Shown here: positions 28,101 through 35,223 of the stretch, one piece after another
Position numbering within the stretch: the stretch's first letter is position 1
How the letters are laid out: every line of letters starts with the position of its first letter
Assembly (NCBI GenBank): GCA_947626415.1
Contig: CANQSA010000004.1
Coordinates: 1-64,000, forward strand
Source of the DNA: an uncultured Lachnospiraceae bacterium
GTDB taxonomy: Bacteria; Bacillota; Clostridia; Lachnospirales; Lachnospiraceae
Reading direction: 5' to 3'
DNA: 64,000 bases
Program-made: the position numbers and the translations under genes
Notes under the pieces: generated by a model
What the model saw: the letters and a program-made list of their open reading frames with translations, nothing else
Told to the model about the DNA's origin: nothing
Databases searched by the model: none

Positions 28101-29658
28101 TTCCAAAGACGGGAATCTCTATAATAAAACGCAGAAATATCTGATTCAATATGCTGTCGGAAAAACAGATCCAACATTTACCGTACCGGACGGCGTGGAA
28201 TTGCTCGGATATTATGCATTTACTGGTTGTACTCACCTGACCTCAATTACAATCCCGAGAAGCGTGACAGAGATTCTGGGAATTAGGGGAGATATATTTG
28301 CCGGGTGCAAAAATATACTAATAAAAGGTTATAAGAATTCTCACGCACAGATCTATGCGAAACAGCATAATATCAAGTTTATCGCATTGGACGACAGAGA
28401 ATCCTACAAGGTCACTTTCAATAGCGCCGGCGGATCCGCTGTAGCGGCCCAGACCGTTGCGGAGGGAGAGACAGCGGCCAAACCTGCTGATCCGACCAAG
28501 AAGGGCTACACTTTTGCAGGCTGGTATAATGGCAGCACGCGGTATGATTTCAACAGCCTTATTATGGGCAACCTGACGCTGACAGCAAAATGGACCTATC
28601 AGTGTTCCACACCGTCCATTTCCAAAGCAGAGAATGCAAACGGCGGCGTGAAACTGACCTGGAATAAGGTAACAGGCGCAGTCAAATATCGTATCTTCTA
28701 TAAGAAGAACGGCAAATGGACGAAGATCGCCGATACCACAGGAACCAGTTACACCTGGAAGGGCGCGGCGAGTGGGACCAGCTACATCTTTACGGTCCGG
28801 TGCGTAAGCAGTGACGGAAGCTATTATACCAGCAATTACAATACATCCGGGAAGAGCATCCGGTACATAGCGGCGCCCGTCATTTCTAAAATAGAAAATA
28901 CAAACGGCGGTGTGAAGCTGACCTGGGGCAAAGTAAGCGGCGCAGCCAAATACCGTGTCTTCTATAAGAAAAACGGCAAATGGACCAAGATCGCCGATAC
29001 CACAGGGACCGGCTATACCTGGAAGGGCGCAAAGAGCGGGACGAAGTATACCTTTACCGTGCGGTGCGTAAGCAGCGACGGAAAGACCTTTACCAGCGGC
29101 TACAATGCGGCAGGAAAGAGCATCCGCTATCTGGCGCAGCCGGAGATTAAGAAGTTTGAAGTCAACAACTCTGGGTTGAAGATCACCTGGGGCAAGGTAA
29201 CAGGCGCAGCTAAGTACCGGGTATATTACAAGACGGCAAAAGGCTGGAAGCAGTTAAGAGAGACAAGCGGAACCAGCTGCACGATCAACGCGACCTTAGG
29301 GAAGAGCTATACCTATACGGTCCGCGCTTTTAACGGAAGTGATTCCAGTACCTATAATAAGACCGGCAAGGCATTCAAGCGGGTAGCGACGCCGAAGCTG
29401 AGCGGCGCGATCAATGTAAAAGGCGGCGTGAAGATCAGCTGGGGCAGGGTAAGCGGCGCCCAGAAGTACCGTGTATTCTATAAGAAGAACGGGAAGTGGA
29501 CGAAACTGACAGATACGACATCCACCAGTTATACCTGGAAGAAGGCGAAAAAGGGGACGACCTATACCTTTACGGTGCGCTGTATCAACAGTAACGCGAG
29601 CGCTTATACCAGCGGTTACAATACGGCCGGAAAGAAAGTAAAATATAACGGAAAATAG
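25141..29658 (+). CDS. secreted BspA-type LRR protein with InlB-type repeat and four FN3 modules (surface protein 2)
   Basis: A 1505-residue secreted protein, the largest of the four. It has a signal peptide (about 1-38, ending near VKAE), about 33 BspA-type LRRs of roughly 23 residues (about 80-1086), an InlB-B/Flg_new repeat (about 1088-1153) and four FN3-like modules. The LRR array is interrupted six times by an island of the type NEKNK-x-YSSKDGNLYDKAQ followed by LIQYA-x-GK. The true start is the ATG at 25141 with AGGAGG 8 bases before it; an upstream in-frame ATG at 25102 belongs to the conserved leader and is not preserved before gene 4. No sortase signal is seen, so attachment is unknown. 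A surface adhesin or binding role is inferred from the BspA family. Confidence 0.87.
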   Translation: MRKGRKFLAGICALALTFSFTPVGGYLPGDAGVEEVKAETSGDWEYEVLEDGTVEITRYTGTSKELTIPETIVGKKVTRIGDYAFENRDNLTSIIIPEGVESIEYSTFRSCDNLKSVTIPGSVKTISESAFSDSNKLSEIIINEKNKVYSSIDGNLYDKAQTKLIRYAAGKTNLSFNIPGSVTSIGDNAFEACVSLSSVTIPGSARNIGDYAFRDCINLASITIPGSVTNIGSGAFEDCVKLTSVTIPGSVTNIGSGAFRACVNLTSVIIPESVKSIGGYTFERCTSLSSITIPKGVTSIGDYAFSGCARLDSITIPGSVTSIGRFAFSYCTDLTSVTIPRGLTSIESHVFFGCIRLGSVTIPESVKSIGDYAFANCTSLISVDIPRNVTSIGALTFKDCISLTSITILESITSIGVNAFANCSRLSNIAVSEKNKVYSSKDGNLYDKAQTKLIRYAAGKTDTSFNIPGTVTSIEDGAFYGCTNLTSVIIPESITSIEDGAFYNCAGLTSVIIPKSVTSIGDYVFQNCISLISIIIPENVTKIGYDTFSGCTDLTSVTIPKSITEIGTGAFSSCASLTSVIIPEGVTSIGSSTFSGCISLSSVTIPKSITEIGSYTFSGCTNLTSVTIPESVTTIGDSAFEGCINLTSVNIPGSVTSIENDVFANCSKLREIRVNEKNKVYTSEDGNLYDKAQTRLIQYAVGKAAASFVIPGSVKEIGSKAFSGCTSLTSVTIPKGVTKIERDAFSGCTSLISVTIPEGVTEIGYKAFSDCTGLTSVNIPESVINIEGTPFANCSKLKEITVNEKNKVYSSKDGNLYDKAQTRLIQYAIGKSDTSFIVPRSVTIIENGACSGCAALTSVTIPESVISIEYGAVDAEFDGAFANCSSLKEIIVDENNKFYSSKDGNLYDKAQNNLIQYAIGKPDSSFIIPEGVISFSYCAFSGCDSLVSITMPASFTYLAETVEPQSPLYRCSNLKEIIVDEKNKYYSSKDGNLYNKTQKYLIQYAVGKTDPTFTVPDGVELLGYYAFTGCTHLTSITIPRSVTEILGIRGDIFAGCKNILIKGYKNSHAQIYAKQHNIKFIALDDRESYKVTFNSAGGSAVAAQTVAEGETAAKPADPTKKGYTFAGWYNGSTRYDFNSLIMGNLTLTAKWTYQCSTPSISKAENANGGVKLTWNKVTGAVKYRIFYKKNGKWTKIADTTGTSYTWKGAASGTSYIFTVRCVSSDGSYYTSNYNTSGKSIRYIAAPVISKIENTNGGVKLTWGKVSGAAKYRVFYKKNGKWTKIADTTGTGYTWKGAKSGTKYTFTVRCVSSDGKTFTSGYNAAGKSIRYLAQPEIKKFEVNNSGLKITWGKVTGAAKYRVYYKTAKGWKQLRETSGTSCTINATLGKSYTYTVRAFNGSDSSTYNKTGKAFKRVATPKLSGAINVKGGVKISWGRVSGAQKYRVFYKKNGKWTKLTDTTSTSYTWKKAKKGTTYTFTVRCINSNASAYTSGYNTAGKKVKYNGK

Positions 29659-29687
29659 AATCTGATACTGTTTCTTGTATGAAAAAA

Positions 29688-29736
29688 GGAAGCTGCTGTT
29701 TGGGTTGGAAGACAGACCCGGGCGGCAGCTTTTTTG
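29688..29736 (+). terminator. terminator after surface protein 2
   Basis: AAGCTGCTGTTTGGG (29690-29704) pairs, with G-U pairs, with CCCGGGCGGCAGCTT (29717-29731), then a T-run. Confidence 0.85.
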
Positions 29737-29810
29737 TGGGCGAAAAGAACCGGGAGGAAATAGATAGACAACACAATAAGATATTTTATAAAAATGATAT
29801 AAAATAGGGA

Positions 29811-29839
29811 TTGACAAAAAGAGATATAACAGATATAAT
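29811..29839 (+). promoter_or_regulatory. consensus sigma-A promoter of rpn copy 1
   Basis: TTGACA (29811-29816), exactly 17 bases, TATAAT (29834-29839). The predicted leader is about 105 bases. Confidence 0.85.
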
Positions 29840-29903
29840 AGCATACAACACAGTAAAGATAAAAAATAATAAGTGAATCAATAATAAACCAATAAAAAGA
29901 AAG

Positions 29904-29921
29904 TATATATTGCAATATATA
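29904..29921 (+). promoter_or_regulatory. perfect 18-base palindrome in the rpn copy 1 leader
   Basis: TATATATTGCAATATATA is its own reverse complement. It lies between the promoter and the ribosome-binding site, where it could be an operator or an RNA hairpin that tunes translation. Confidence 0.5.
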
Positions 29922-29950
29922 AAATAATCAGCTATAATGGAGGTAAACGG

Positions 29951-30958
29951 ATGGGCAGAAAAGATATTTACGCAAAACAGTATATCGGGAACAGCGCAGT
30001 GTTCGCAGACCTCTTTAACATGCTGCTCTACCAGGGCAGGCAGGAGATCCGCCCGGAGCAGCTTTCCCCGCTGGATCCGGTGGAGCTTGCAGCCCCTTAC
30101 GGGAAGACGGGAAAGGGACTTGCTCTGGAACGGATCCGGGACCAGATCAAGGTGCTCTCCTCCGGGAAGGACGGAAAGGCAGCTTATCTCTTGCTTGGGG
30201 TTGACGCCCAGGCAAAGACGCATTACGCCATGCCGGTCCGGAACATGCTGTATGACAGCCTGTCCTATACCAAACAGGTGGAGGACATCGGGAGACTGCA
30301 CAGGCAGGAACACGACTACGGAGATGGCCCGGAAGAATTCTTATCCGGGATCCACCGGGGTGAACGGATCCTGCCGGTGATCACGGCAGTCTTAAACCTG
30401 TCGCAGGAGGCATGGGACGGCCCGGTGAGCCTGCGGGAGATGTTAGAGATCCGGGATCGGCGGTTAGAGCCGTGGATCCAGGATTATAAGATCCACCTGA
30501 TCGACCCGCACCGGATGAAGGAGGAAGAACTGGATCTGTTCCAAACGGACCTGGGGATGGTGTTTAAGTGGTTCCGGTACGGGAAGGACCGGGAGAAGCT
30601 GGAAGAGGCGGTGCGGAAGGACCGGCATGCGCATGCGGTGAGCCGGGAGGCGATCCGCGTGATCGAGAGCCATACGAACAGCCGGTTTCCGGAGGAAGCA
30701 AAGAAAGAAGAGGAGGAAGCGGTAGATATGTGTCTGGCATTGGATATGATGATGGAAGAGGCGAGGACGGCAGGAATCAGTCAGGGAATCAGTCAGGGAA
30801 TCACTCAAGGAATCCGTCAGGGATTTACTCAGGGTGAAAGCTGTTTGGCTCAGCTGATTCTGTGCCTGCAGAAAGACGGGAGAATTTCGGATATGGTTTC
30901 CATTGCGGCAGATGAAGAGATGCGAAATCGCTTATATCATGAGTATGGGATTTTGTAA
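29951..30958 (+). CDS. Rpn-family recombination-promoting nuclease (PD-(D/E)XK), copy 1
   Basis: A 335-residue member of the Rpn / transposase_31 family. The nuclease core (about 1-170) contains the family blocks RDQIKVLSS, YLLLGVDAQ and HYAMPVRNMLYDSLSYTKQV, which supply the D...(E/D)xQ active-site pattern; the usual Glu of the 'GIE-x-Q' block is Asp here. A middle helical region and an acidic segment (KKEEEEAVD) lead to a C-terminal helical domain with five Q-G tetrapeptide repeats. GGAGG is 7 bases before the ATG. An internal start at 30728 could yield the C-terminal part alone. Despite database names, no IS ends are visible. In E. coli, Rpn proteins are DNA nucleases linked to recombination and phage defence. 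Confidence 0.87.
   Translation: MGRKDIYAKQYIGNSAVFADLFNMLLYQGRQEIRPEQLSPLDPVELAAPYGKTGKGLALERIRDQIKVLSSGKDGKAAYLLLGVDAQAKTHYAMPVRNMLYDSLSYTKQVEDIGRLHRQEHDYGDGPEEFLSGIHRGERILPVITAVLNLSQEAWDGPVSLREMLEIRDRRLEPWIQDYKIHLIDPHRMKEEELDLFQTDLGMVFKWFRYGKDREKLEEAVRKDRHAHAVSREAIRVIESHTNSRFPEEAKKEEEEAVDMCLALDMMMEEARTAGISQGISQGITQGIRQGFTQGESCLAQLILCLQKDGRISDMVSIAADEEMRNRLYHEYGIL
30728..30958 (+). CDS. candidate nested in-frame small protein (RpnS-like) within rpn copy 1
   Basis: An in-frame ATG at 30728 follows AGGAGG at 30711-30716 by 11 bases. Translation from here gives 76 residues: a Met-rich helix, the five Q-G repeats and the C-terminal helices. In E. coli, internal initiation in rpn genes makes a C-terminal antitoxin that holds the full-length nuclease inactive. 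Here it is inferred from the start signal and its conservation in copy 2. The spacing is on the long side, so the site may be weak. Confidence 0.5.
   Translation: MCLALDMMMEEARTAGISQGISQGITQGIRQGFTQGESCLAQLILCLQKDGRISDMVSIAADEEMRNRLYHEYGIL
30773..30832 (+). repeat. five tandem 12-base repeats in rpn copy 1
   Basis: Units of the GGAATCAGTCAG type encode (G)-I-S-Q-G tetrapeptides; five units here against three in rpn copy 2. The length keeps the frame, so slippage changes only repeat number. Confidence 0.85.
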
Positions 30959-30989
30959 GACTGTATTAAAATACCAAAACTATCAATTA

Positions 30990-31247
30990 AAAAAGGAAAA
31001 AAGCTGTAAGGGCATGTTTTGTGTAATATGCACAAAGCGGAAAAACCTAATATTTTTGCTAAATTACAACGATTATAGATAGAATAACGCTTTGTTGAAA
31101 AAATAAATCAAAGAAAAACATATAGTTATATTTGAAAATTCTTCTCATTCGTTATACCTTGTGGTAAAATCTGATAGAAAAGAGGAAATTAGTTTCTAAA
31201 ATTTAGGAATGTTGAACAGAAATCAGAGAAAACAGGAGGTTGTGGCA
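30990..31247 (+). repeat. conserved upstream module, copy B (non-coding)
   Basis: Near-identical to the module before surface protein 2, including the inverted repeat TTTGTGTAATATGCACAAA (31018-31036), promoter and leader. No clear terminator is seen between rpn copy 1 and this module. Confidence 0.85.
31142..31170 (+). promoter_or_regulatory. promoter of surface-protein gene 3 (extended -10)
   Basis: TTCTCA (31142-31147), 17 bases, TAAAAT (31165-31170) preceded by TGTGG. It matches copies A and C. Confidence 0.55.
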
Positions 31248-34200
31248 ATGAGAAAAGGAAAAAGGTTCTTAGCAGGAATTTGTGCGCTGGCGCTAATATT
31301 CAGCTTTACGCCGGTCGGCGGATATCTGCCGGGGGATGCTGGGGTGGAAGAGGCAAAAGCAGCCGAAAGCGGAGATTGGGAGTATAAGGAATTAGAGGAT
31401 GGAACGGTTGAGATTACCAGGTATACAGGAACATCAAAAGAATTAACAATCCCGGAAACGATTGCGGGAAAAAAGGTGACGAGGATCGGAGATTATGCAT
31501 TTTCTGAGAGTGGTAGTCTGACCGTGGTTACAATACCGAATAGCATAACGAGCATTGGAAAGGAAGCATTTTTTGATTGCGATAACTTGACGATGGTTAC
31601 CATTCCGGAAAGCATAACGAGCATCGGGACCTATGCCTTTTGCGATTGCGCCGGTCTGACATCGATCCTAATCCCAGAAAATGTTGCGGTTATTGGAGAG
31701 AATGCATTTGCGAATTGCAGCAAATTAAAAGAAATTACCGTAAATGAAAAAAATAAAATATATAGTTCTAAAGACGGAGATTTATATGATAAAGCACAGA
31801 CAAAATTGATTCAGTATGCTATTGGAAAAGCAGATTCTTCTTTTAATGTTCCCGGAAGCGTGAAGACAATCGAGAATGGTGCATTTGCGATGAATAGTAA
31901 TCTGACTTCGATTATAATTTCAAAAGGAGTAACAAGCATCGGGGATGATTCATTTTATGGATGTGCTAACTTAATTTCAATCACAATTCCGGAAGGCGTG
32001 ACAAAAATTGGAGATTGGGCATTTCAACTTTGCCGTAGTCTGGCTTCGGTAACAATCCCGAAAAGCGTGACAAGCATCGGATATTCAGCATTTTCAGGTT
32101 GTGCCAATCTGACTTCGCTTACAATTTCTGGAAATGTAACGGACTTTGGAGCTTATGCATTTCACGGATGTGTTAGTCTGACTTCGCTTACAATTCTGGA
32201 TGGAGTGACAAGTATTGGTTCTTTTGCATTTATGGGATGTAGAAATCTGACTTCAGTTAAAATCCCAGAGAGTGTGGTAACTATAGAACCGTTTGCATTT
32301 TGTTTTTGTGATAGTCTGGCCTCAGTTACAATTCCTAAAAGTGTGAAGAAAATCGGAGATAATGCATTTAATAGATGTATCAGTCTGGCTTCAATTACAA
32401 TTCCGGAAGGTGTGACAACGATTGGAGATTGGGCATTTGAGGGTTGTATAGAGCTGCGCTTGGCAACAATTCCGGAAAGCGTGACAACGATCGGGGATTC
32501 TATCTTTGCAAGATGCAGCAAATTAAAAGAGATTACTGTAAATGGAAAAAATAAATTTTATAGTTCCAAAGACGGAAATTTATACAATAAAGCACAGACA
32601 AGATTGATTCAGTATGCTGTTGGAAAATCTGCTACGTCTTTTAATATTCCGGAAAGTGTGACGAGTATTGAAGATTCAGCATTTGAGAATTGCAGCAGTC
32701 TGGCTACGGTAGCAATTCCTGGAAGTGTGGCAAGCATCGGAAATTCGGCATTTGAAAATTGTAGTAGCCTTGCTACGATTACTATTTCGGAGAGCGTAAC
32801 GAGTATTGGGTTCTGGGCATTTAGAAATTGTAATAATTTGGCTTCAATTAAGATTCCGGAAAGTGTGACAAGTATTGGAACTAGTGTATTTACAGATTGC
32901 AGCAAATTAAAAGAAATTACCGTAAATGAAAAAAATAAAGAATACAGTTCTAAAGACGGAAATTTATATGATAAAGCGCAGAAAAAATTGATTCAATATG
33001 CCGTTGGAAAACAAGATACAACATTTAGTATTCCGGGAAGTGTGACGAGTATCGGAGATAATGCATTTTCAGGTTGTGTCAGCCTGACGTCAATCACAAT
33101 CCCGAAAGGCGTGACAGAAATCGGGACTTCTGCATTTTCTGATTGTGTTGGTTTGATTTCAATTTTAATTCCAGAGGGTGTGGCAAACATTGGAGAGTAT
33201 ACTTTTTCTGGTTGTACCAAGCTGGCTTCGGTTACATTCCCAGACGGCATAACGAATATCGATTATTCAGCATTTGAGGATTGCAGCAGCTTGACTACGG
33301 TTACAATTCCTGAGAGTGTAACAACTATTGGAAGCGCTGTATTTGCAGGTTGCACTAAACTAAAAGAAATTATCGTAAATGAAAAGAATAAATTTTACAG
33401 TTCTAAAGATGGGAATTTATACAATAGGGCGCAAACTAGCTTGCTTCAGTATGCCCTTGGGAAAACAGATTTGTCTTATGTTATACCCGAAGGGGTGACG
33501 GATATCAGAGAAGGCGCATTTTCTGGTTGTGGCAGTTTGAACTTGGTTAGCGTTCCAAAGAGTGTGACAACTATTGGAAGTGGTGCATTTGCGAACTGCA
33601 GCAAACTAAAAGAAATTATAGTAGATGAAAAGAATAAAAATTATAGTTCTAAAGATGGAAACCTATATGATAAAGCACAGACAAGATTGATCCAATATGC
33701 CATCGGTAAAACAGAATCATCATTTGTCATACCAGAAAGTGTGAAAACGATTGATAATTTCGCATTTTCTAATTGTGCCAATTTGACTTCGATTACAATA
33801 CCTAAAAATGTGACAAATATCTGGGGAGAGCCATTTGCCGGGTGCAAAAATGTAGTAATAAAAGGCTATAAGAATTCTTATGTGCAGATCTATGCGAAAC
33901 AGCATAATATCAAGTTTACCGCGTTAGACGACAGAGAATCCTACAAGGTTACTTTTAATAGCGCCGGCGGATCCGCTGTAGCGGCTCAGACCGTTGCGGA
34001 AGGAGAGACAGCGGCCAAACCTGCTGATCCGACCAAGAAGGGCTACATTTTTGCAGGCTGGTATAACGGCAGCACGAAATACGATTTCAGTAAGGCAGTG
34101 ACTGGAAACCTGACGTTGACGGCAAAATGGACCTATCAGTGTTCCACACCTTCCATTTCCAAAGCCGAGAATGCAAACGGCGGCGTAAAGCTGACCTGGG

Positions 34201-34931
34201 GCAAGGTGACAGGAGCAGCCAAGTATCGTGTATTCTACAAGAAGAACGGCAAATGGACGAAGATCGCTGATACTACAGGGACCAGCTATACCTGGAAGGG
34301 CGCAAAGAGCGGGACGAAGTATACCTTTACCGTGCGGTGCGTAAGCAGCGACGGGAAGAGCTTTACCAGCGGCTACAATGCGTCCGGGAAGAGCATCCGG
34401 TATCTGGCGCAGCCGGAGATCAAGAAGTTTGAGGCCAACAACTCCGGACTGAAGATCACCTGGGGCAAGGTAACCGGCGCAAGCAAGTACCGGGTATATT
34501 ATAAGACGGCAAAAGGCTGGAAGCAGTTAAGAGAGACGAGCGGGACCAGCTGCACGATCAACGCAACCTTAGGGAAGAGCTATACCTATACGGTCCGCGC
34601 CTTTAACGGAAGTGATTCCAGTACCTATAATAAGAGCGGCAAGGCATTCAAGAGGGTAGCGACGCCGAAGCTGAGCAGCGCAGCCAATGTAAAAGGCGGC
34701 GTGAAGATCAGCTGGGGCAGGGTAAGCGGCGCCCAGAAGTACCGTGTTTTCTATAAGAAGAACGGGAAGTGGACGAAACTGGCAGACACCACTTCCACCA
34801 GCTATACATGGAAGAAGGCGAAGAAAGGGACGACCTATACCTTTACGGTACGCTGCATCAACAGCAAGGCGAGCGCTTATACCAGTGGTTACAATACGGC
34901 CGGGAAGAAAGTAAAATATAACGGAAAATAG
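31248..34931 (+). CDS. secreted BspA-type LRR protein with InlB-type repeat and three FN3 modules (surface protein 3)
   Basis: A 1227-residue paralogue of surface protein 2. The signal peptide is nearly identical (MRKGKRFLAGICALALIF). About 27 BspA-type LRRs follow (about 77-892), interrupted by five NEKNK/KDGNLYDKAQ islands, then the InlB-B/Flg_new repeat (about 896-963) and three FN3-like modules, one fewer than protein 2. AGGAGG lies 8 bases before the ATG at 31248. No cell-wall anchor motif is seen. LRR order and number differ from protein 2 although the upstream region and FN3 tail are very similar, as expected of genes changing by repeat recombination. Confidence 0.87.
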   Translation: MRKGKRFLAGICALALIFSFTPVGGYLPGDAGVEEAKAAESGDWEYKELEDGTVEITRYTGTSKELTIPETIAGKKVTRIGDYAFSESGSLTVVTIPNSITSIGKEAFFDCDNLTMVTIPESITSIGTYAFCDCAGLTSILIPENVAVIGENAFANCSKLKEITVNEKNKIYSSKDGDLYDKAQTKLIQYAIGKADSSFNVPGSVKTIENGAFAMNSNLTSIIISKGVTSIGDDSFYGCANLISITIPEGVTKIGDWAFQLCRSLASVTIPKSVTSIGYSAFSGCANLTSLTISGNVTDFGAYAFHGCVSLTSLTILDGVTSIGSFAFMGCRNLTSVKIPESVVTIEPFAFCFCDSLASVTIPKSVKKIGDNAFNRCISLASITIPEGVTTIGDWAFEGCIELRLATIPESVTTIGDSIFARCSKLKEITVNGKNKFYSSKDGNLYNKAQTRLIQYAVGKSATSFNIPESVTSIEDSAFENCSSLATVAIPGSVASIGNSAFENCSSLATITISESVTSIGFWAFRNCNNLASIKIPESVTSIGTSVFTDCSKLKEITVNEKNKEYSSKDGNLYDKAQKKLIQYAVGKQDTTFSIPGSVTSIGDNAFSGCVSLTSITIPKGVTEIGTSAFSDCVGLISILIPEGVANIGEYTFSGCTKLASVTFPDGITNIDYSAFEDCSSLTTVTIPESVTTIGSAVFAGCTKLKEIIVNEKNKFYSSKDGNLYNRAQTSLLQYALGKTDLSYVIPEGVTDIREGAFSGCGSLNLVSVPKSVTTIGSGAFANCSKLKEIIVDEKNKNYSSKDGNLYDKAQTRLIQYAIGKTESSFVIPESVKTIDNFAFSNCANLTSITIPKNVTNIWGEPFAGCKNVVIKGYKNSYVQIYAKQHNIKFTALDDRESYKVTFNSAGGSAVAAQTVAEGETAAKPADPTKKGYIFAGWYNGSTKYDFSKAVTGNLTLTAKWTYQCSTPSISKAENANGGVKLTWGKVTGAAKYRVFYKKNGKWTKIADTTGTSYTWKGAKSGTKYTFTVRCVSSDGKSFTSGYNASGKSIRYLAQPEIKKFEANNSGLKITWGKVTGASKYRVYYKTAKGWKQLRETSGTSCTINATLGKSYTYTVRAFNGSDSSTYNKSGKAFKRVATPKLSSAANVKGGVKISWGRVSGAQKYRVFYKKNGKWTKLADTTSTSYTWKKAKKGTTYTFTVRCINSKASAYTSGYNTAGKKVKYNGK

Positions 34932-34961
34932 AATCTGATACTGTTTCTTGTATGAAAAAAG

Positions 34962-35009
34962 GAAGCTGCCGTTTGGGTTAGAAGACAGACCCGGGCGGCA
35001 GTTTTTTTG
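34962..35009 (+). terminator. terminator after surface protein 3
   Basis: CTGCCGTTTGGG (34966-34977) pairs with CCCGGGCGGCAG (34990-35001), allowing G-U pairs, then a run of T. Confidence 0.85.
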
Positions 35010-35083
35010 TGGGCGAAAAGAACCGGGAGGAAATAGATAGACAACACAATAAGATATTTTATAAAAATGATATAAAATAGGGA

Positions 35084-35112
35084 TTGACAAAAAGAGATAT
35101 AACAGATATAAT
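35084..35112 (+). promoter_or_regulatory. consensus sigma-A promoter of rpn copy 2
   Basis: TTGACA (35084-35089), 17 bases, TATAAT (35107-35112), identical to the promoter of copy 1. Confidence 0.85.
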
Positions 35113-35176
35113 AGCATACAACACAGTAAAGATAAAAAATAATAAGTGAATCAATAATAAATCAATAAAAAGAAAG

Positions 35177-35194
35177 TATATATTGCAATATATA
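35177..35194 (+). promoter_or_regulatory. perfect 18-base palindrome in the rpn copy 2 leader
   Basis: The same TATATATTGCAATATATA as in copy 1, at the same place between promoter and ribosome-binding site. Confidence 0.5.
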
Positions 35195-35223
35195 AAATAA
35201 TCAGATATAATGGAGGAAAACGG

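Noticed and set aside
30568..30837. Out-of-frame open frame of 89 codons inside rpn copy 1, with an analogue at 35841-36053 in copy 2
   Set aside because: Composition is Gly/Arg-rich as expected from a shifted Glu/Arg-rich frame; the analogue differs in end point. The in-frame internal start is better supported.
26715..33905. Many minus-strand open frames of 60-120 codons across the LRR genes
   Set aside because: They mirror the repeat pattern of the plus-strand gene, have no ribosome sites and contain repeated segments antisense to LRRs.
25400..34000. Regularly spaced repeats of about 69 bases that could suggest a CRISPR array
   Set aside because: They are in-frame coding repeats for 23-residue LRRs, imperfect and without unique spacers.
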